A program made the translations under genes and the position numbers. This document shows, in pieces, positions 8,319 through 17,669 of a stretch of DNA of 61,931 nt. The notes beneath the pieces are model-generated. The model was given only the letters and a program-made list of their open reading frames with translations, was not told the DNA's origin and did no database searches. Origin of the DNA: Deltaproteobacteria bacterium (GTDB taxonomy: Bacteria; UBA10199; JACPAL01); NCBI GenBank assembly GCA_016180855.1, contig JACPAL010000022.1:1-61931 (forward strand), given 5' to 3'. Every line of letters starts with the position of its first letter. Position 1 is the first letter of the stretch.

Positions 8319-10118
8319 TTATCGTAAAGCCTTTGATTTGGGAAGCTTCTTTAAGCCGACATTCACAACCTCTTTCTTTCCACCGAAGATCCTGATGGGA
8401 CGGTTCCACTCTTCATAGCCGGGCATCGAGAGACGGATCTCATAAACTGTTTCGGGGGCAACCTGTTTACGCAGAAAGGGGGTCTGTCCGACAAACTCCC
8501 CGTTCAAGAACAGATTCGCTCCGGAGGGAAGTGTATTCACCTCCAGGTCGCCGTAATTCAGTTTGAGTGGTACCGAAAGCGAGACGGTTTTACCGGGATC
8601 GACCTGAATGGTCCCCTCCCAGAAAAGGTAACGATCGGCATGAAGACCGATCTTGTAAACCTTCCCCGCCGGGAGTGAGAGAATTCCAGGTGTAGCGGAC
8701 TCTGTTTTTTGATCGTCGAGAAAGATGACGGCCCCCAGAGGTTCGGAGCTGATGGAGAGACTCCCGGAGGTTATTTCCGGCGAGGGAGGAGGTTTCTGTT
8801 CGGGAGGAGGAGGCGTTTTGGCGATCGTCTTCCTCTTTGAGACGTCCCAGGAGAGGAGAAACTGATTCATCAGGGATCGGATCTCGTGAAAGGCAGGGGG
8901 GAAGAATTCGATGCTTAAGAAAAAGAGAACAACAATCGAGGTGAACCAAGAGGCCTGTCGGAAATATTTTTTAATGGGTGGAAATTGAAACGGTTTTTTG
9001 GGAACCTTTGAAATCGCAGTTTTTTCCTCGCGTGATTCCGTGTAAACCTCCTGGTCGATGAGACGCTGCTCTATGAGGTCGGGAGAGGCATGGGCGGTCT
9101 CCTCGTGTGTATCGGACTTTTCAACGGAGGGGAGGTCCTTCTGGGTTTCCGTTGTCGATTGTTGAAGTTTTTCTTTAATGAGTGGAGTCACATCAGGAAA
9201 GAGTTCTCCCAAATAGGAGACCAGCTCACGGGGCGAAAAATCGGGATGCTGTGTTACAAGGTATTTGGTTAGTTCTCTTTGAAATTCCTCCGCGGTCTGA
9301 AATCTCTTCGTCCGATCCTTGGCGAGTGCCCTGAGAACAATCTGGTCGAGGCTTCGTGAAATCTTCTTCCGGCGGGAGGAGGGAAGGGGGACATGACCTT
9401 TTTTAACATTATGAATCGTCTCCTTGTTGTTTTTTCCCTTGAAAAGTCGCTCGCCGGTCAACAGCTCAAAAAGGATGATTCCTAACGAAAAAATGTCAGC
9501 TCGGTAGTCCAGTCGTTCCCCTTCCGCATGCTCCGGTGACATGTAGGCAAACTTGCCCTTCAAAATTCCGGAATCAGTGGTGGAGACCTTGGTCTTTGCC
9601 TTGGCAATGCCGAAATCGATGATCTTCACGGTGCCGGAGGTGGAGAGGATGATATTCTGGGGGCTAATGTCACGGTGGACGATGTGGAGCGGGTTTCCCT
9701 CCAGATCCGTCTTGCGGTGCATGTAATCAAGTCCATTCGCCACCTCGGAGCAGAGCCAGACGGCATGGGAGACCGGGATCTTTTTGTTGAGTGTCTTGAG
9801 CCTCTTCATGATCTGGGAGAGGGTCTTGCCGGGGACGTATTCCATGACGATGAAGTAGTCATCAGCCACTTTTCCAAGATCATAGACCTGTGCGATGTTG
9901 CCGTGGGAGAGCATGACAGCAATCTTCGCCTCATCCACCAGCATCTCAACAAACTCAGGTGAAGCAGCGATTTGGGGCAAGATCCTCTTGATGACGACCG
10001 GCTTTTCAATGCCTTGGGAGTCAAGGGCCCGGCCGCGGAAGATCTCCGCCATTCCCCCTTGCGCGATCTTCTCAAGGAGTTGGTATTGGCCGAATTCGTT
10101 GGTTGGCAGGTCGCTCAT
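8319..10118 (-). CDS. Membrane Ser/Thr protein kinase with two PEGA domains
   Basis: PknB-type kinase, about 599 residues. The glycine loop (KIAQGGMAEIF) is near residue 20, the catalytic IVHRDISPQN near 147-156, and the DFG near 168; all key residues are present. A single transmembrane segment (SIVVLFFLSIEFF) lies near residue 390. Two tandem PEGA-type beta domains at about 455-590 would be on the outer side. This layout is common in myxobacteria and relatives. I chose ATG 10118 because the fold begins soon after it. ATG 10145 is in frame but lies in a repeat-derived sequence (10134-10165). It is divergent from the FlhB-like gene and upstream of the FHA-GGDEF gene. Confidence 0.93.
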   Translation of the reverse strand: MSDLPTNEFGQYQLLEKIAQGGMAEIFRGRALDSQGIEKPVVIKRILPQIAASPEFVEMLVDEAKIAVMLSHGNIAQVYDLGKVADDYFIVMEYVPGKTLSQIMKRLKTLNKKIPVSHAVWLCSEVANGLDYMHRKTDLEGNPLHIVHRDISPQNIILSTSGTVKIIDFGIAKAKTKVSTTDSGILKGKFAYMSPEHAEGERLDYRADIFSLGIILFELLTGERLFKGKNNKETIHNVKKGHVPLPSSRRKKISRSLDQIVLRALAKDRTKRFQTAEEFQRELTKYLVTQHPDFSPRELVSYLGELFPDVTPLIKEKLQQSTTETQKDLPSVEKSDTHEETAHASPDLIEQRLIDQEVYTESREEKTAISKVPKKPFQFPPIKKYFRQASWFTSIVVLFFLSIEFFPPAFHEIRSLMNQFLLSWDVSKRKTIAKTPPPPEQKPPPSPEITSGSLSISSEPLGAVIFLDDQKTESATPGILSLPAGKVYKIGLHADRYLFWEGTIQVDPGKTVSLSVPLKLNYGDLEVNTLPSGANLFLNGEFVGQTPFLRKQVAPETVYEIRLSMPGYEEWNRPIRIFGGKKEVVNVGLKKLPKSKALR

Positions 10119-10133
10119 AACTGATGCTTTAAA

Positions 10134-10165
10134 CCCAAAAGCCATTTTTCAACACGCTCATTATA
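10134..10165. repeat. Solo repeat arm shared with 46532-46563
   Basis: 22 identical bases (10134-10155 and 46532-46553), extending to 32 with 2 mismatches. The other copy is the outer right arm of the GTAC-core palindrome at 46.4 kb. Both sit at the 5' end of a minus-strand gene and carry an in-frame ATG. It is probably a remnant of the same palindromic repeat family. Confidence 0.6.
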
Positions 10166-10269
10166 ACAGAAATAGGGCTTATTTAAATTATCTTTTTGTT
10201 ATAGTATGTTAGCATCTTAATGGGACAAATGAGCCGATAATTTTGGTATAAGGACTTAAAACAAGGCCA

Positions 10270-11352
10270 ATGGCTGAATCAAGCTCCCAGGAAAAGACCG
10301 AACAACCGACCCCCAAACGGCTCCGTGACGCCCGTAAAAAGGGGCAGGTCTATAAAAGCCGGGATATGGAGACGGTCATGGTGATGATAGCCGCCTTTGC
10401 TACCCTCGCCCTGAGCCTGCCCTACGTTTCGGCCGAGCTGAAGACGTTGATGGAGAACAGCTTCAAGGCGATTGGACAGAGCGATTTTGAACCGAATCTC
10501 ATAGCGGATCTTGGACGCGCTTCTCTTATCACCCTGATCAAGGTCTCCGCCCCGTTGCTGGCGACCGTCTTTTTAGTGGCGGCCCTGATCGGATTTCTTC
10601 AGGTGGGGCCTGTTTTTTCGGTTGAACCGCTCAAGCCCCAGACGAAACGGCTCAATATGGTTGAAAATCTCAAGAATCTCCTTAAGCCAAAGATCCTGTT
10701 TGAGCTGGCCAAAAATATTTTCAAGGTTGTTGTCGTTTTTGCCATTGCCTATTTTGTTTTGAAATCGCTGCTTGAACCTTTTCTCATGACTGTGACTGTT
10801 CCCCTGGGAGGTTCAGCCCGGTTTGCGGGACTGATACTGATTCGCTTTCTGGTGAGATTTTTCATCTTCTTCATCATTATTGCGATTATCGATTTGATGA
10901 TGCAGCGGCGCGAATTCATCAAGAACCTCCGGATGACGAAAGAAGAGGTGAAAAGGGAATATAAGGAGGATGAGGGGGACCCCCTCATTCGATCGCAGCG
11001 TCGCCAGATCCATATGGAGATGGCGATGGGGGATACCCGCCAGGCGGTCCGCCAGGCGGACGTTGTTGTGACAAACCCGACCCATCTTGCGATCGTTATC
11101 AAATACAATCGTGAGGAGATGGTTGCCCCCCAGATCGTTGCCAAGGGGCAGAGACTTTTTGCCGAGCAGATCCGCGCCTATGCAGAGGAGTTTGGGATAC
11201 CGGTCGTCCGGAACATTCCACTTGCCTGGTCGCTGATCGAACTTGAGATCGGCGATGAAATCCCCGAAAAACTATATCTGGCCGTGGCCGAGATCCTGAC
11301 CTTTGTTTACCGGCTCAAGGAACAGAAGCAAGACCGGCCGAAGACGACTTGA
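10270..11352 (+). CDS. FlhB/SctU family type III export switch protein
   Basis: 360 residues. The N-terminus (EKTEQPTPKRLRDARKKGQV) is typical of FlhB/YscU proteins. Four hydrophobic segments lie at about 35-55, 90-115, 145-175 and 185-210. The autocleavage motif NPTH is at 269-272, followed by the conserved soluble domain. In this family the protein sits in the inner membrane at the export gate and switches substrate class. No other flagellar or type III gene lies in the window, so flagellar versus non-flagellar cannot be decided. Its last 38 bp overlap the 3' end of the convergent lipoprotein gene. Confidence 0.92.
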   Translation: MAESSSQEKTEQPTPKRLRDARKKGQVYKSRDMETVMVMIAAFATLALSLPYVSAELKTLMENSFKAIGQSDFEPNLIADLGRASLITLIKVSAPLLATVFLVAALIGFLQVGPVFSVEPLKPQTKRLNMVENLKNLLKPKILFELAKNIFKVVVVFAIAYFVLKSLLEPFLMTVTVPLGGSARFAGLILIRFLVRFFIFFIIIAIIDLMMQRREFIKNLRMTKEEVKREYKEDEGDPLIRSQRRQIHMEMAMGDTRQAVRQADVVVTNPTHLAIVIKYNREEMVAPQIVAKGQRLFAEQIRAYAEEFGIPVVRNIPLAWSLIELEIGDEIPEKLYLAVAEILTFVYRLKEQKQDRPKTT

Positions 11353-12805
11353 GTTCGCAGCAACCGGTCGTTGTGTTACATTGCACGTTAGAGGTCTCAA
11401 ACTCATCCCGTGGGTTGTCGTCGGCAAAGAGTTGACACTCAAAGTCGTTGGCACAGGCCGATGTTTCACACGCATCGGCATCGACCGGGCACCCTTCGGC
11501 AAAGCTGTTTGTCTCGGTACTGTCGAAATCGTCGCAGTCGTCACAATAATCGATTCCGTCGTTGTCAAAATCGGTGGCACATGCCTCCTCCCCGTAACAT
11601 TCCGTTGTCTTAACGGGATCGAAGTCGTCGCAATCGGTGCAGATGCCAAAGTCATCGTTGTCGTTGTCCTGCTCGCAGAAATCGGCCATAGCGGTACTGT
11701 AGCATTCAGTTTGCACAAGGGCATCGTCGTCATCGCAGTCGATGCAGAGTCCAAAGCCGTCTGCGTCGTTGTCCTCCTCACAGAAGGCGTCACTAAAACA
11801 CTCATAGCTGCTGTCCGGATCCCAGTCGTCGCAGTCGTCACACAGTCCGAAGCCGTCATTGTCGCTGTCGATCGCACAGAATTCATCCTCGTAGCATTCC
11901 ACCGTGGAAGTCGCATCGCCATCGTCGCAATCGACGCAGAACGGGACCCCATCACTATCCCCATCGTCACCACAGGCGTCGTAGAGGTCCGGAATGCAGT
12001 CGCCGTCGGTGTCTTCGGAATCGGGTGTGCAGGCAAAATCACTGTCGCAGAAGTCGGGGACATCATCGTTGTCCGAATCCTCAAAAAAGGTGTCAAGCTG
12101 ACTTTTAGCCCCTCCCAACCTCAGCGCCTGGAGCTCGCTGGACCAAAGGGACTCATAGATATCGGGCACGTTGTCGCCATCGCTGTCGAACTTGTCGGCA
12201 TTCACGCAGCCGGTGTCGTTTTGAAAGTCACCCGCGTCAGTAACACCATCACCATCATCGTCCGTATCAGCCGAATCGGCAATCCCATCGTCATCCTGAT
12301 CCACCTGCGTACAAATATCGATCGCCGAAACGACATTACTTCCCTGAACGTCGCCGCTCCCCAGATTGATCGCCGCTGTTGAGTTGTCATCATCCGCAAA
12401 GACAGGAATAGCCCCCTCATAACTGTTTGCAGAACAGCCCAGTGAGGCGACATAATTATCCGGGCAACCATTGCTATCACCATCGCTGCCGGAGAAGAGG
12501 GCGCAGTAGCAGAAACTCTCAAGCGGGAGGTCAATCGTGAAGCTGCAATCAGACCCAATCTTTTTCACACTGACTGTTCCATCATATCCGCTACAGCAGA
12601 CCGAGACATCCCCACAGGCAAGCGTTGCTTTTTTGATTGTGAGGGCCTGATGAGGACTTTTCAGACGGACGCTCTGCAAGGAACTTGCCGAGACTGATCC
12701 CGTCATTGCTCGAGTTGCCCCAGCCGTTCCACTACTGCCGCATCCTTGCAAACTGACGAGAAGTAGGACAGCCAAGACAGCTACTCCATGATGGAATCGA
12801 TACAT
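11315..12805 (-). CDS. Lipoprotein with Cys/Asp-rich calcium-binding-type repeats
   Basis: 496 residues. A lipoprotein signal peptide ends in the lipobox SLQGC. A middle stretch carries TSP3-like DxDxDG units (QVDQDDDGIADSADTDDDGD). At about residues 280-430 there are five or so modules of roughly 32-35 residues of the form DNDGFGLCDDCDDWDPD followed by ECxxxxxFC. These resemble MopE-type metal-binding motifs with paired cysteines added. Ca2+ binding and disulfide stabilisation are inferred. The product is probably anchored to the outer membrane or exposed outside the cell. It is convergent with and overlaps the FlhB-like gene. Confidence 0.85.
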   Translation of the reverse strand: MYRFHHGVAVLAVLLLVSLQGCGSSGTAGATRAMTGSVSASSLQSVRLKSPHQALTIKKATLACGDVSVCCSGYDGTVSVKKIGSDCSFTIDLPLESFCYCALFSGSDGDSNGCPDNYVASLGCSANSYEGAIPVFADDDNSTAAINLGSGDVQGSNVVSAIDICTQVDQDDDGIADSADTDDDGDGVTDAGDFQNDTGCVNADKFDSDGDNVPDIYESLWSSELQALRLGGAKSQLDTFFEDSDNDDVPDFCDSDFACTPDSEDTDGDCIPDLYDACGDDGDSDGVPFCVDCDDGDATSTVECYEDEFCAIDSDNDGFGLCDDCDDWDPDSSYECFSDAFCEEDNDADGFGLCIDCDDDDALVQTECYSTAMADFCEQDNDNDDFGICTDCDDFDPVKTTECYGEEACATDFDNDGIDYCDDCDDFDSTETNSFAEGCPVDADACETSACANDFECQLFADDNPRDEFETSNVQCNTTTGCCELKSSSAGLASVP

Positions 12806-12835
12806 AGAACCTCCTTGTGTAAGATTAGACTTCTT

Positions 12836-12961
12836 CTTAGTACTTTGACTCGTAATTACTATGACGTATATACAAAACCAAAAAAATCAACAAAATTACT
12901 CGCTCAGCACTAGTCCTGAGTAAATAAATTCGTCACCGAATTTATGAATCGAAGGACTTAG
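12836..12961 (+). mobile_element. MITE-like repeat, copy 1 (126 bp)
   Basis: A full-length copy between the divergent lipoprotein and rpsB genes. Left end CTTAGTACTTTGACTCGTAA; right end, read on the complement, CTAAGTCCTTCGATTCATAA, giving imperfect terminal inverted repeats of about 24 bp. It has internal hairpins CTCAG/CTGAG and ATAAATTCG/CGAATTTAT. Near-identical copies lie at 31856-31980 (inverted) and 40826-40924 (right end missing). It is too short to encode a transposase. Confidence 0.75.
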
Positions 12962-13051
12962 AGCAAAACAGGTGTTGTTAATCAAGAACTTTTCGCTTGC
13001 AAATGGGCTTAATTTAATGGAATCAAAGACACTTTTGTAAAAAGGAGGCGT

Positions 13052-13918
13052 ATGGCTGTAAAAGAAATGCTGGAGGCGGGGGTTCATTTTGGGCACCAGA
13101 CGAGCCAGTGGAACCCTGCGATGAAACCGTATATTTTCGGGGCGCGCAATGGGGTTCATATTATTGATCTCCAAAAGACCGATAAGCTTTTTGCCGAGGC
13201 CCGCCAGTTTATGTCTCGTGTTGTTTCCGAGGGTGGGAACCTTCTCATTGTAGGGACCAAGAGGCAGGCCCAGGCGGTTGTTGAGGATGAGGCAAAAAGG
13301 GCCCAGATGTTTTATGTCAACCGACGCTGGTTGGGTGGAACCCTTACAAATTTCAGGACGATCAAGGCCTCCATCGACCGACTGAAGGACCTTGAGAAGA
13401 AGAGGGACGAGGGATCGTTTGAAAAATTAACGAAGAAGGAACGTCTCGGGATTGAGCGGGAGATCCAGGACTTAAGCCGGTCTTTAGGCGGGATCAAGGA
13501 GATGACCCGTCTGCCGGCGGCCCTTTTTCTCATTGATGCGACGAAGGAACATATTGCTCTCAGTGAGGCGAATCGTCTCGGGATTCCCGTCGTTGCCGTA
13601 GCAGATACCGACTGCAATCCGGTGGGGGTCGATTACCTCATTCCCGGGAATGATGATGCGATCAAGTCGATTCGCTATTTCTGCAAGGAGGTAGCGGACG
13701 CCTGTCTGGAAGGGTTGGCGGAGAGAGATCTTGTCTTAAGTCGGAAGGTGAGAGGGGGAGAAACTGATGTGGAGACATTACCTCGTGAGCGCCTCATGGA
13801 AGGGAAGGGGCGTGCCTATGTCTCCAAACCGGATGCCTATGAGAAGACGGTTGATGGGGAGTACAGCCAGAAAGATGCTTATGAAGAGGTGACGAACAAG
13901 GAAGGGGAGTCTTCATGA
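13052..13918 (+). CDS. rpsB: 30S ribosomal protein S2
   Basis: 288 residues. S2 hallmarks are the N-terminal MLEAGVHFGHQTSQWNP, YIFGARNGVHIIDLQKT, NRRWLGGTLTNF and the VDYLIPGNDDA segment. It is longer than E. coli S2 (241) because of a charged C-terminal extension of about 45 residues. A strong ribosome-binding site (AAAGGAGG) precedes the ATG. First gene of the plus-strand rpsB-tsf-pyrH-frr-uppS-cdsA-dxr-rseP series. The stop overlaps the tsf start by 4 bp. Its promoter must lie in the 90 bp between copy 1 of the repeat and the start, or within the repeat. Confidence 0.98.
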   Translation: MAVKEMLEAGVHFGHQTSQWNPAMKPYIFGARNGVHIIDLQKTDKLFAEARQFMSRVVSEGGNLLIVGTKRQAQAVVEDEAKRAQMFYVNRRWLGGTLTNFRTIKASIDRLKDLEKKRDEGSFEKLTKKERLGIEREIQDLSRSLGGIKEMTRLPAALFLIDATKEHIALSEANRLGIPVVAVADTDCNPVGVDYLIPGNDDAIKSIRYFCKEVADACLEGLAERDLVLSRKVRGGETDVETLPRERLMEGKGRAYVSKPDAYEKTVDGEYSQKDAYEEVTNKEGESS

Positions 13919-14763
13919 TGGTGAGTGCTGATCTGGTACGGGAGCTTCGGGAGAAGTCCGGCGCAGGGATCATGGACTGTAAAAAGGCCCTTTCCGAGAC
14001 GAGGGGGAATTTGGCCGATGCGATCGATTATTTAAGGAAGGCAGGAGTGGTGAAGGCGGCCAAAAAAACAGGCCGTGCCGCTTCCGAGGGGCTCATTGGT
14101 GAAAAGGTTTCTTCGGACCAGAAAATGGCGGTTCTTGTCGAGGTGAATTGTGAGACCGATTTTGTCGCCCGCACGGATCAATTTCAAAATTTTGTCCGTC
14201 AAGTCGTTGATGTCATTCTGGAGAGTCATCCCTCCGACCAGGGTTCGCTTTTAAAGCAACGGATTCGCGAGGGGAGCCTGGAAGAAGGGTTGAAGATGAT
14301 GATCAGCCAGCTGGGCGAGAATATGGCGATCCGGCGATTTTTTCTTATGAAGGCAGAATCGGGGGAAAGGATTGGCCATTATTTGCACGCGGGTTCCAAG
14401 ATAGGTGCGTTGGTCAGGATTCGCAGCACCAAGATTGGTGAGGAGGTCTCCCGTGAGCTGGCGATGCATCTGGCGGCGATGCATCCATTGTATCTGGATC
14501 GCCAGTCGGTTCCTGAGGAGGTGTTGCAAAAAGAGAAGGAGATTTTAAAGACCTCTCCTGAGCTTGCGAAAAAGCCCTCCGAACTTGTCGGAAAAATCAT
14601 TGAGGGAAAGTTGGTACGCTATTTCAGTGAAAACTGTTTTCTGGAACAGCCATTTATCAAAGATACGACCGGTAAACGGACGGTGGCGGGTTACTTAAAG
14701 GAAAAGGATTCTGAGGCCCGGGTCCTTGAGATCGCGCGTTTTCAGGTAGGTGAGGGCGTTTAA
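13915..14763 (+). CDS. tsf: Elongation factor Ts
   Basis: Guanine-nucleotide exchange factor for EF-Tu, 282 residues. The N-terminal UBA-like region contains the signature LREKSGAGIMDCKKALSE, and VEVNCETDFVARTDQF marks the core. Two adjacent ATGs overlap the rpsB stop. It follows rpsB directly, the usual arrangement. Confidence 0.98.
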   Translation: MMVSADLVRELREKSGAGIMDCKKALSETRGNLADAIDYLRKAGVVKAAKKTGRAASEGLIGEKVSSDQKMAVLVEVNCETDFVARTDQFQNFVRQVVDVILESHPSDQGSLLKQRIREGSLEEGLKMMISQLGENMAIRRFFLMKAESGERIGHYLHAGSKIGALVRIRSTKIGEEVSRELAMHLAAMHPLYLDRQSVPEEVLQKEKEILKTSPELAKKPSELVGKIIEGKLVRYFSENCFLEQPFIKDTTGKRTVAGYLKEKDSEARVLEIARFQVGEGV

Positions 14764-15522
<759 letters not shown>

Positions 15523-15541
15523 AGGGTTAAGGAGGGTTCGT

Positions 15542-16102
15542 ATGTCTTCACAAAAAAATCTTGAAGAGGCGCGCGTCAGGATGGGCAAGGCGATTGAGGC
15601 GCTTAAGGGGGAGTTCGCAAAATTGAGGACCGGCCGGGCGTCGCCTAATCTGTTGGATCATGTCGTCGTTGATTGTTATGGCAGCTCTATGCCGCTGAAC
15701 CAGATCGCTTCACTCTCCATCCCGGAAAGCAGGACGATCGTAATTACTCCGTGGGATAAATCAACGCTCTCAGAGATCGACAAGGCAATTAAAAAATCCG
15801 ATTTAGGCTTGAACCCGATCAATGATGGAAAGGTGGTCCGGATCGGCTTGCCCTCTCCAACGGAAGAGAGGCGAAAGGAGCTTGTCAAGCAGGCGAAAAA
15901 GATGGCGGAGGAGGGGCGTGTTGCGGTTCGCAATGTCCGACGGGAGGCGAATGAGGTTGCGAAGAAGCTGCAAAAGGGCGGGAAGATCTCGGAGGATGAG
16001 CTTCGAAAGGGAGAGGTGGAAATCCAGAAGTTGACCGATCAGTTTACCAGTCAGGTCGATCAGCTGCTGACCCATAAAGAAAAAGAGATTATGGAAATTT
16101 GA
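15542..16102 (+). CDS. frr: Ribosome recycling factor
   Basis: Splits post-termination ribosomes together with EF-G. 186 residues, the standard length. The conserved LRTGRASPNLLDHV near the N-terminus and the Arg/Lys-rich helical C-terminal half (EERRKELVKQAKKMAEEGR) fit. A good ribosome-binding site (AAGGAGG) precedes the ATG. uppS follows after 4 bp. Confidence 0.98.
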   Translation: MSSQKNLEEARVRMGKAIEALKGEFAKLRTGRASPNLLDHVVVDCYGSSMPLNQIASLSIPESRTIVITPWDKSTLSEIDKAIKKSDLGLNPINDGKVVRIGLPSPTEERRKELVKQAKKMAEEGRVAVRNVRREANEVAKKLQKGGKISEDELRKGEVEIQKLTDQFTSQVDQLLTHKEKEIMEI

Positions 16103-16106
16103 CTGC

Positions 16107-16838
16107 GTGAAACCTGACTTTAAAAAACTTCCCCAGCATATAGCGATTATCATGGATGGAAACGGTCGATGGGCAAAGGCTCGTGGTCTGCCCCGTATTG
16201 AGGGACATCAACAGGGGGCTGAGCGAGTCGATGAGATCGTCACTGTTTGTCGTGAGTTGGGGGTTCGATACCTGACCCTCTACGCCTTTTCGATGGAGAA
16301 TTGGGCCCGTCCCAAGGATGAGATTGCAGCGCTGATGATGTTGCTCAAGCATTTTTTAGTGACGAAGAGAGAAAAGCTTCTCAAGAACGAAATTCGTCTT
16401 GTCTCGATCGGTGACACCGAGCGGTTTCCACCGGATGTGCTGCAGACCTTGAGAGAGACCGAGGAGATGACCCAGTCTTGTACCCGAATGGTCCTTAATC
16501 TGGCCCTCTCGTACAGCTCTCGTGATGAGGTGATCCGGGCGATTAATACCATTCTGAAAGAGAAGGAGAAGGGGACTTTCAGGGATAATTTTATTTCGGT
16601 CGAACGCTTCTCTGACTATCTGGATACGTCTGGTATGCCGGACCCCGACCTGATCATACGAACCAGTGGGGAGAACCGGATCAGCAATTTTCTTTTGTGG
16701 CAGGCCGCCTATGCGGAGCTCTATTTCACGGAGACTCCTTGGCCCGATTTTGGCCGGGAGGGCCTGTACAAGGCGATTGGTGATTATCAGAGTCGTGAAA
16801 GGCGTTTTGGCAAGACCTCGGAACAGGTTCGGTCTTAA
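16107..16838 (+). CDS. uppS: Isoprenyl (undecaprenyl) diphosphate synthase
   Basis: cis-Prenyltransferase making the C55 lipid carrier for cell-wall synthesis. 243 residues. The catalytic HIAIIMDGNGRWAKARG motif is near residue 10-26, and the C-terminal PDLIIRTSGENRISNFLLWQ is diagnostic. It begins with GTG at 16107, 4 bp after frr. It supplies substrate for the envelope pathway encoded by its neighbours. Confidence 0.97.
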   Translation: MKPDFKKLPQHIAIIMDGNGRWAKARGLPRIEGHQQGAERVDEIVTVCRELGVRYLTLYAFSMENWARPKDEIAALMMLLKHFLVTKREKLLKNEIRLVSIGDTERFPPDVLQTLRETEEMTQSCTRMVLNLALSYSSRDEVIRAINTILKEKEKGTFRDNFISVERFSDYLDTSGMPDPDLIIRTSGENRISNFLLWQAAYAELYFTETPWPDFGREGLYKAIGDYQSRERRFGKTSEQVRS

Positions 16839-16850
16839 AAGAGAGCACTT

Positions 16851-17669
16851 ATGTTTATCAAGAGGGTCATTTCGTCACTCCTTCTCGTGCCAGCCCTTCT
16901 GGTTGTCCTTTTCAGTCCTTGGGTTTTTTTCTTCAAGATGGTGGTGTTTATCGCACTGACTCTTGGGCTCCGCGAGTTTTTCAATATGGAAAAGTTCGGT
17001 TCTGGAGAACGACGGATCGGCTATCTTCTGGGGTGTGGTCACATTCTTTTCCTTCTTTTTTACCCTTGGAACGGGGCAACCTTGTTTTTGGAAGAGATCC
17101 TCCTCGTTTTGCTTGTGTTCATCTCCACTCTTTTTGTTCATGCGGGTCTTCAGGGGATTGGAAAAAAAATCGGTCTGATGTTTCTGGCCATTTTTTATAT
17201 TGGAACTCTGGGATCGACGGTCGGCCTCCTGAGAGATTTTCCGGACGGTGCCTATTGGGTGCTGTTGCTTTTGGCCCTCACATGGCTCAATGACACCTCG
17301 GCCTATTTTTTTGGGCATTGGTTTGGGAAAAGGAGACTTGCCCCGCTGATCTCCCCCGGCAAGACGGTTGAAGGGGTTATCGGCGGTTTTATCGGCAGCC
17401 TGCTGACCTTCGGTCTCTTTCATCGCTTTTGGAACCTTTCGCTCTCCTGGAGGTCGGGGTTCGTTCTGGTTTTGTTGATTAGCCTTTTCGGCCCTCTGGG
17501 GGATCTCTCGGAATCGCTCCTCAAAAGGAGTTCTGGCGTAAAAGATTCGGGGGTTCTCATCCCGGGTCATGGGGGTATTTTGGACCGAATCGACGCCTTG
17601 CTCTTTAATGCCCCCGTAGTGTATGCCTTCGCCTCCTGGATTCATTGGAATAGTATGAGAATAGAATGA
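16851..17669 (+). CDS. cdsA: Phosphatidate cytidylyltransferase
   Basis: Integral membrane enzyme making CDP-diacylglycerol from phosphatidate and CTP. 272 residues with about seven hydrophobic segments. The family signature is seen as KRSSGVKDSGVLIPGHGG followed by ILDRIDALLFNAP. Its product feeds pssA and psd, encoded at 23.7-25.2 kb. The stop overlaps the dxr start by 4 bp. Confidence 0.96.
   Translation: MFIKRVISSLLLVPALLVVLFSPWVFFFKMVVFIALTLGLREFFNMEKFGSGERRIGYLLGCGHILFLLFYPWNGATLFLEEILLVLLVFISTLFVHAGLQGIGKKIGLMFLAIFYIGTLGSTVGLLRDFPDGAYWVLLLLALTWLNDTSAYFFGHWFGKRRLAPLISPGKTVEGVIGGFIGSLLTFGLFHRFWNLSLSWRSGFVLVLLISLFGPLGDLSESLLKRSSGVKDSGVLIPGHGGILDRIDALLFNAPVVYAFASWIHWNSMRIE

Noticed and set aside
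11400-12300. CRISPR-like or satellite repeats
   Set aside because: The periodicity follows codons of the Asp/Cys protein modules, with diverged DNA and no constant spacers; no CRISPR array occurs in the window.
11303-12382. A 359-codon open frame on the plus strand opposite the Cys/Asp-repeat lipoprotein
   Set aside because: It is a mirror of the repetitive GAC/GAT/TGT-rich lipoprotein gene; the valine/isoleucine-rich translation has no domain and no ribosome-binding site.
16875-17645. A 256-codon minus-strand open frame over cdsA
   Set aside because: cdsA is unmistakable on the other strand; the antisense product is a low-complexity charged sequence.
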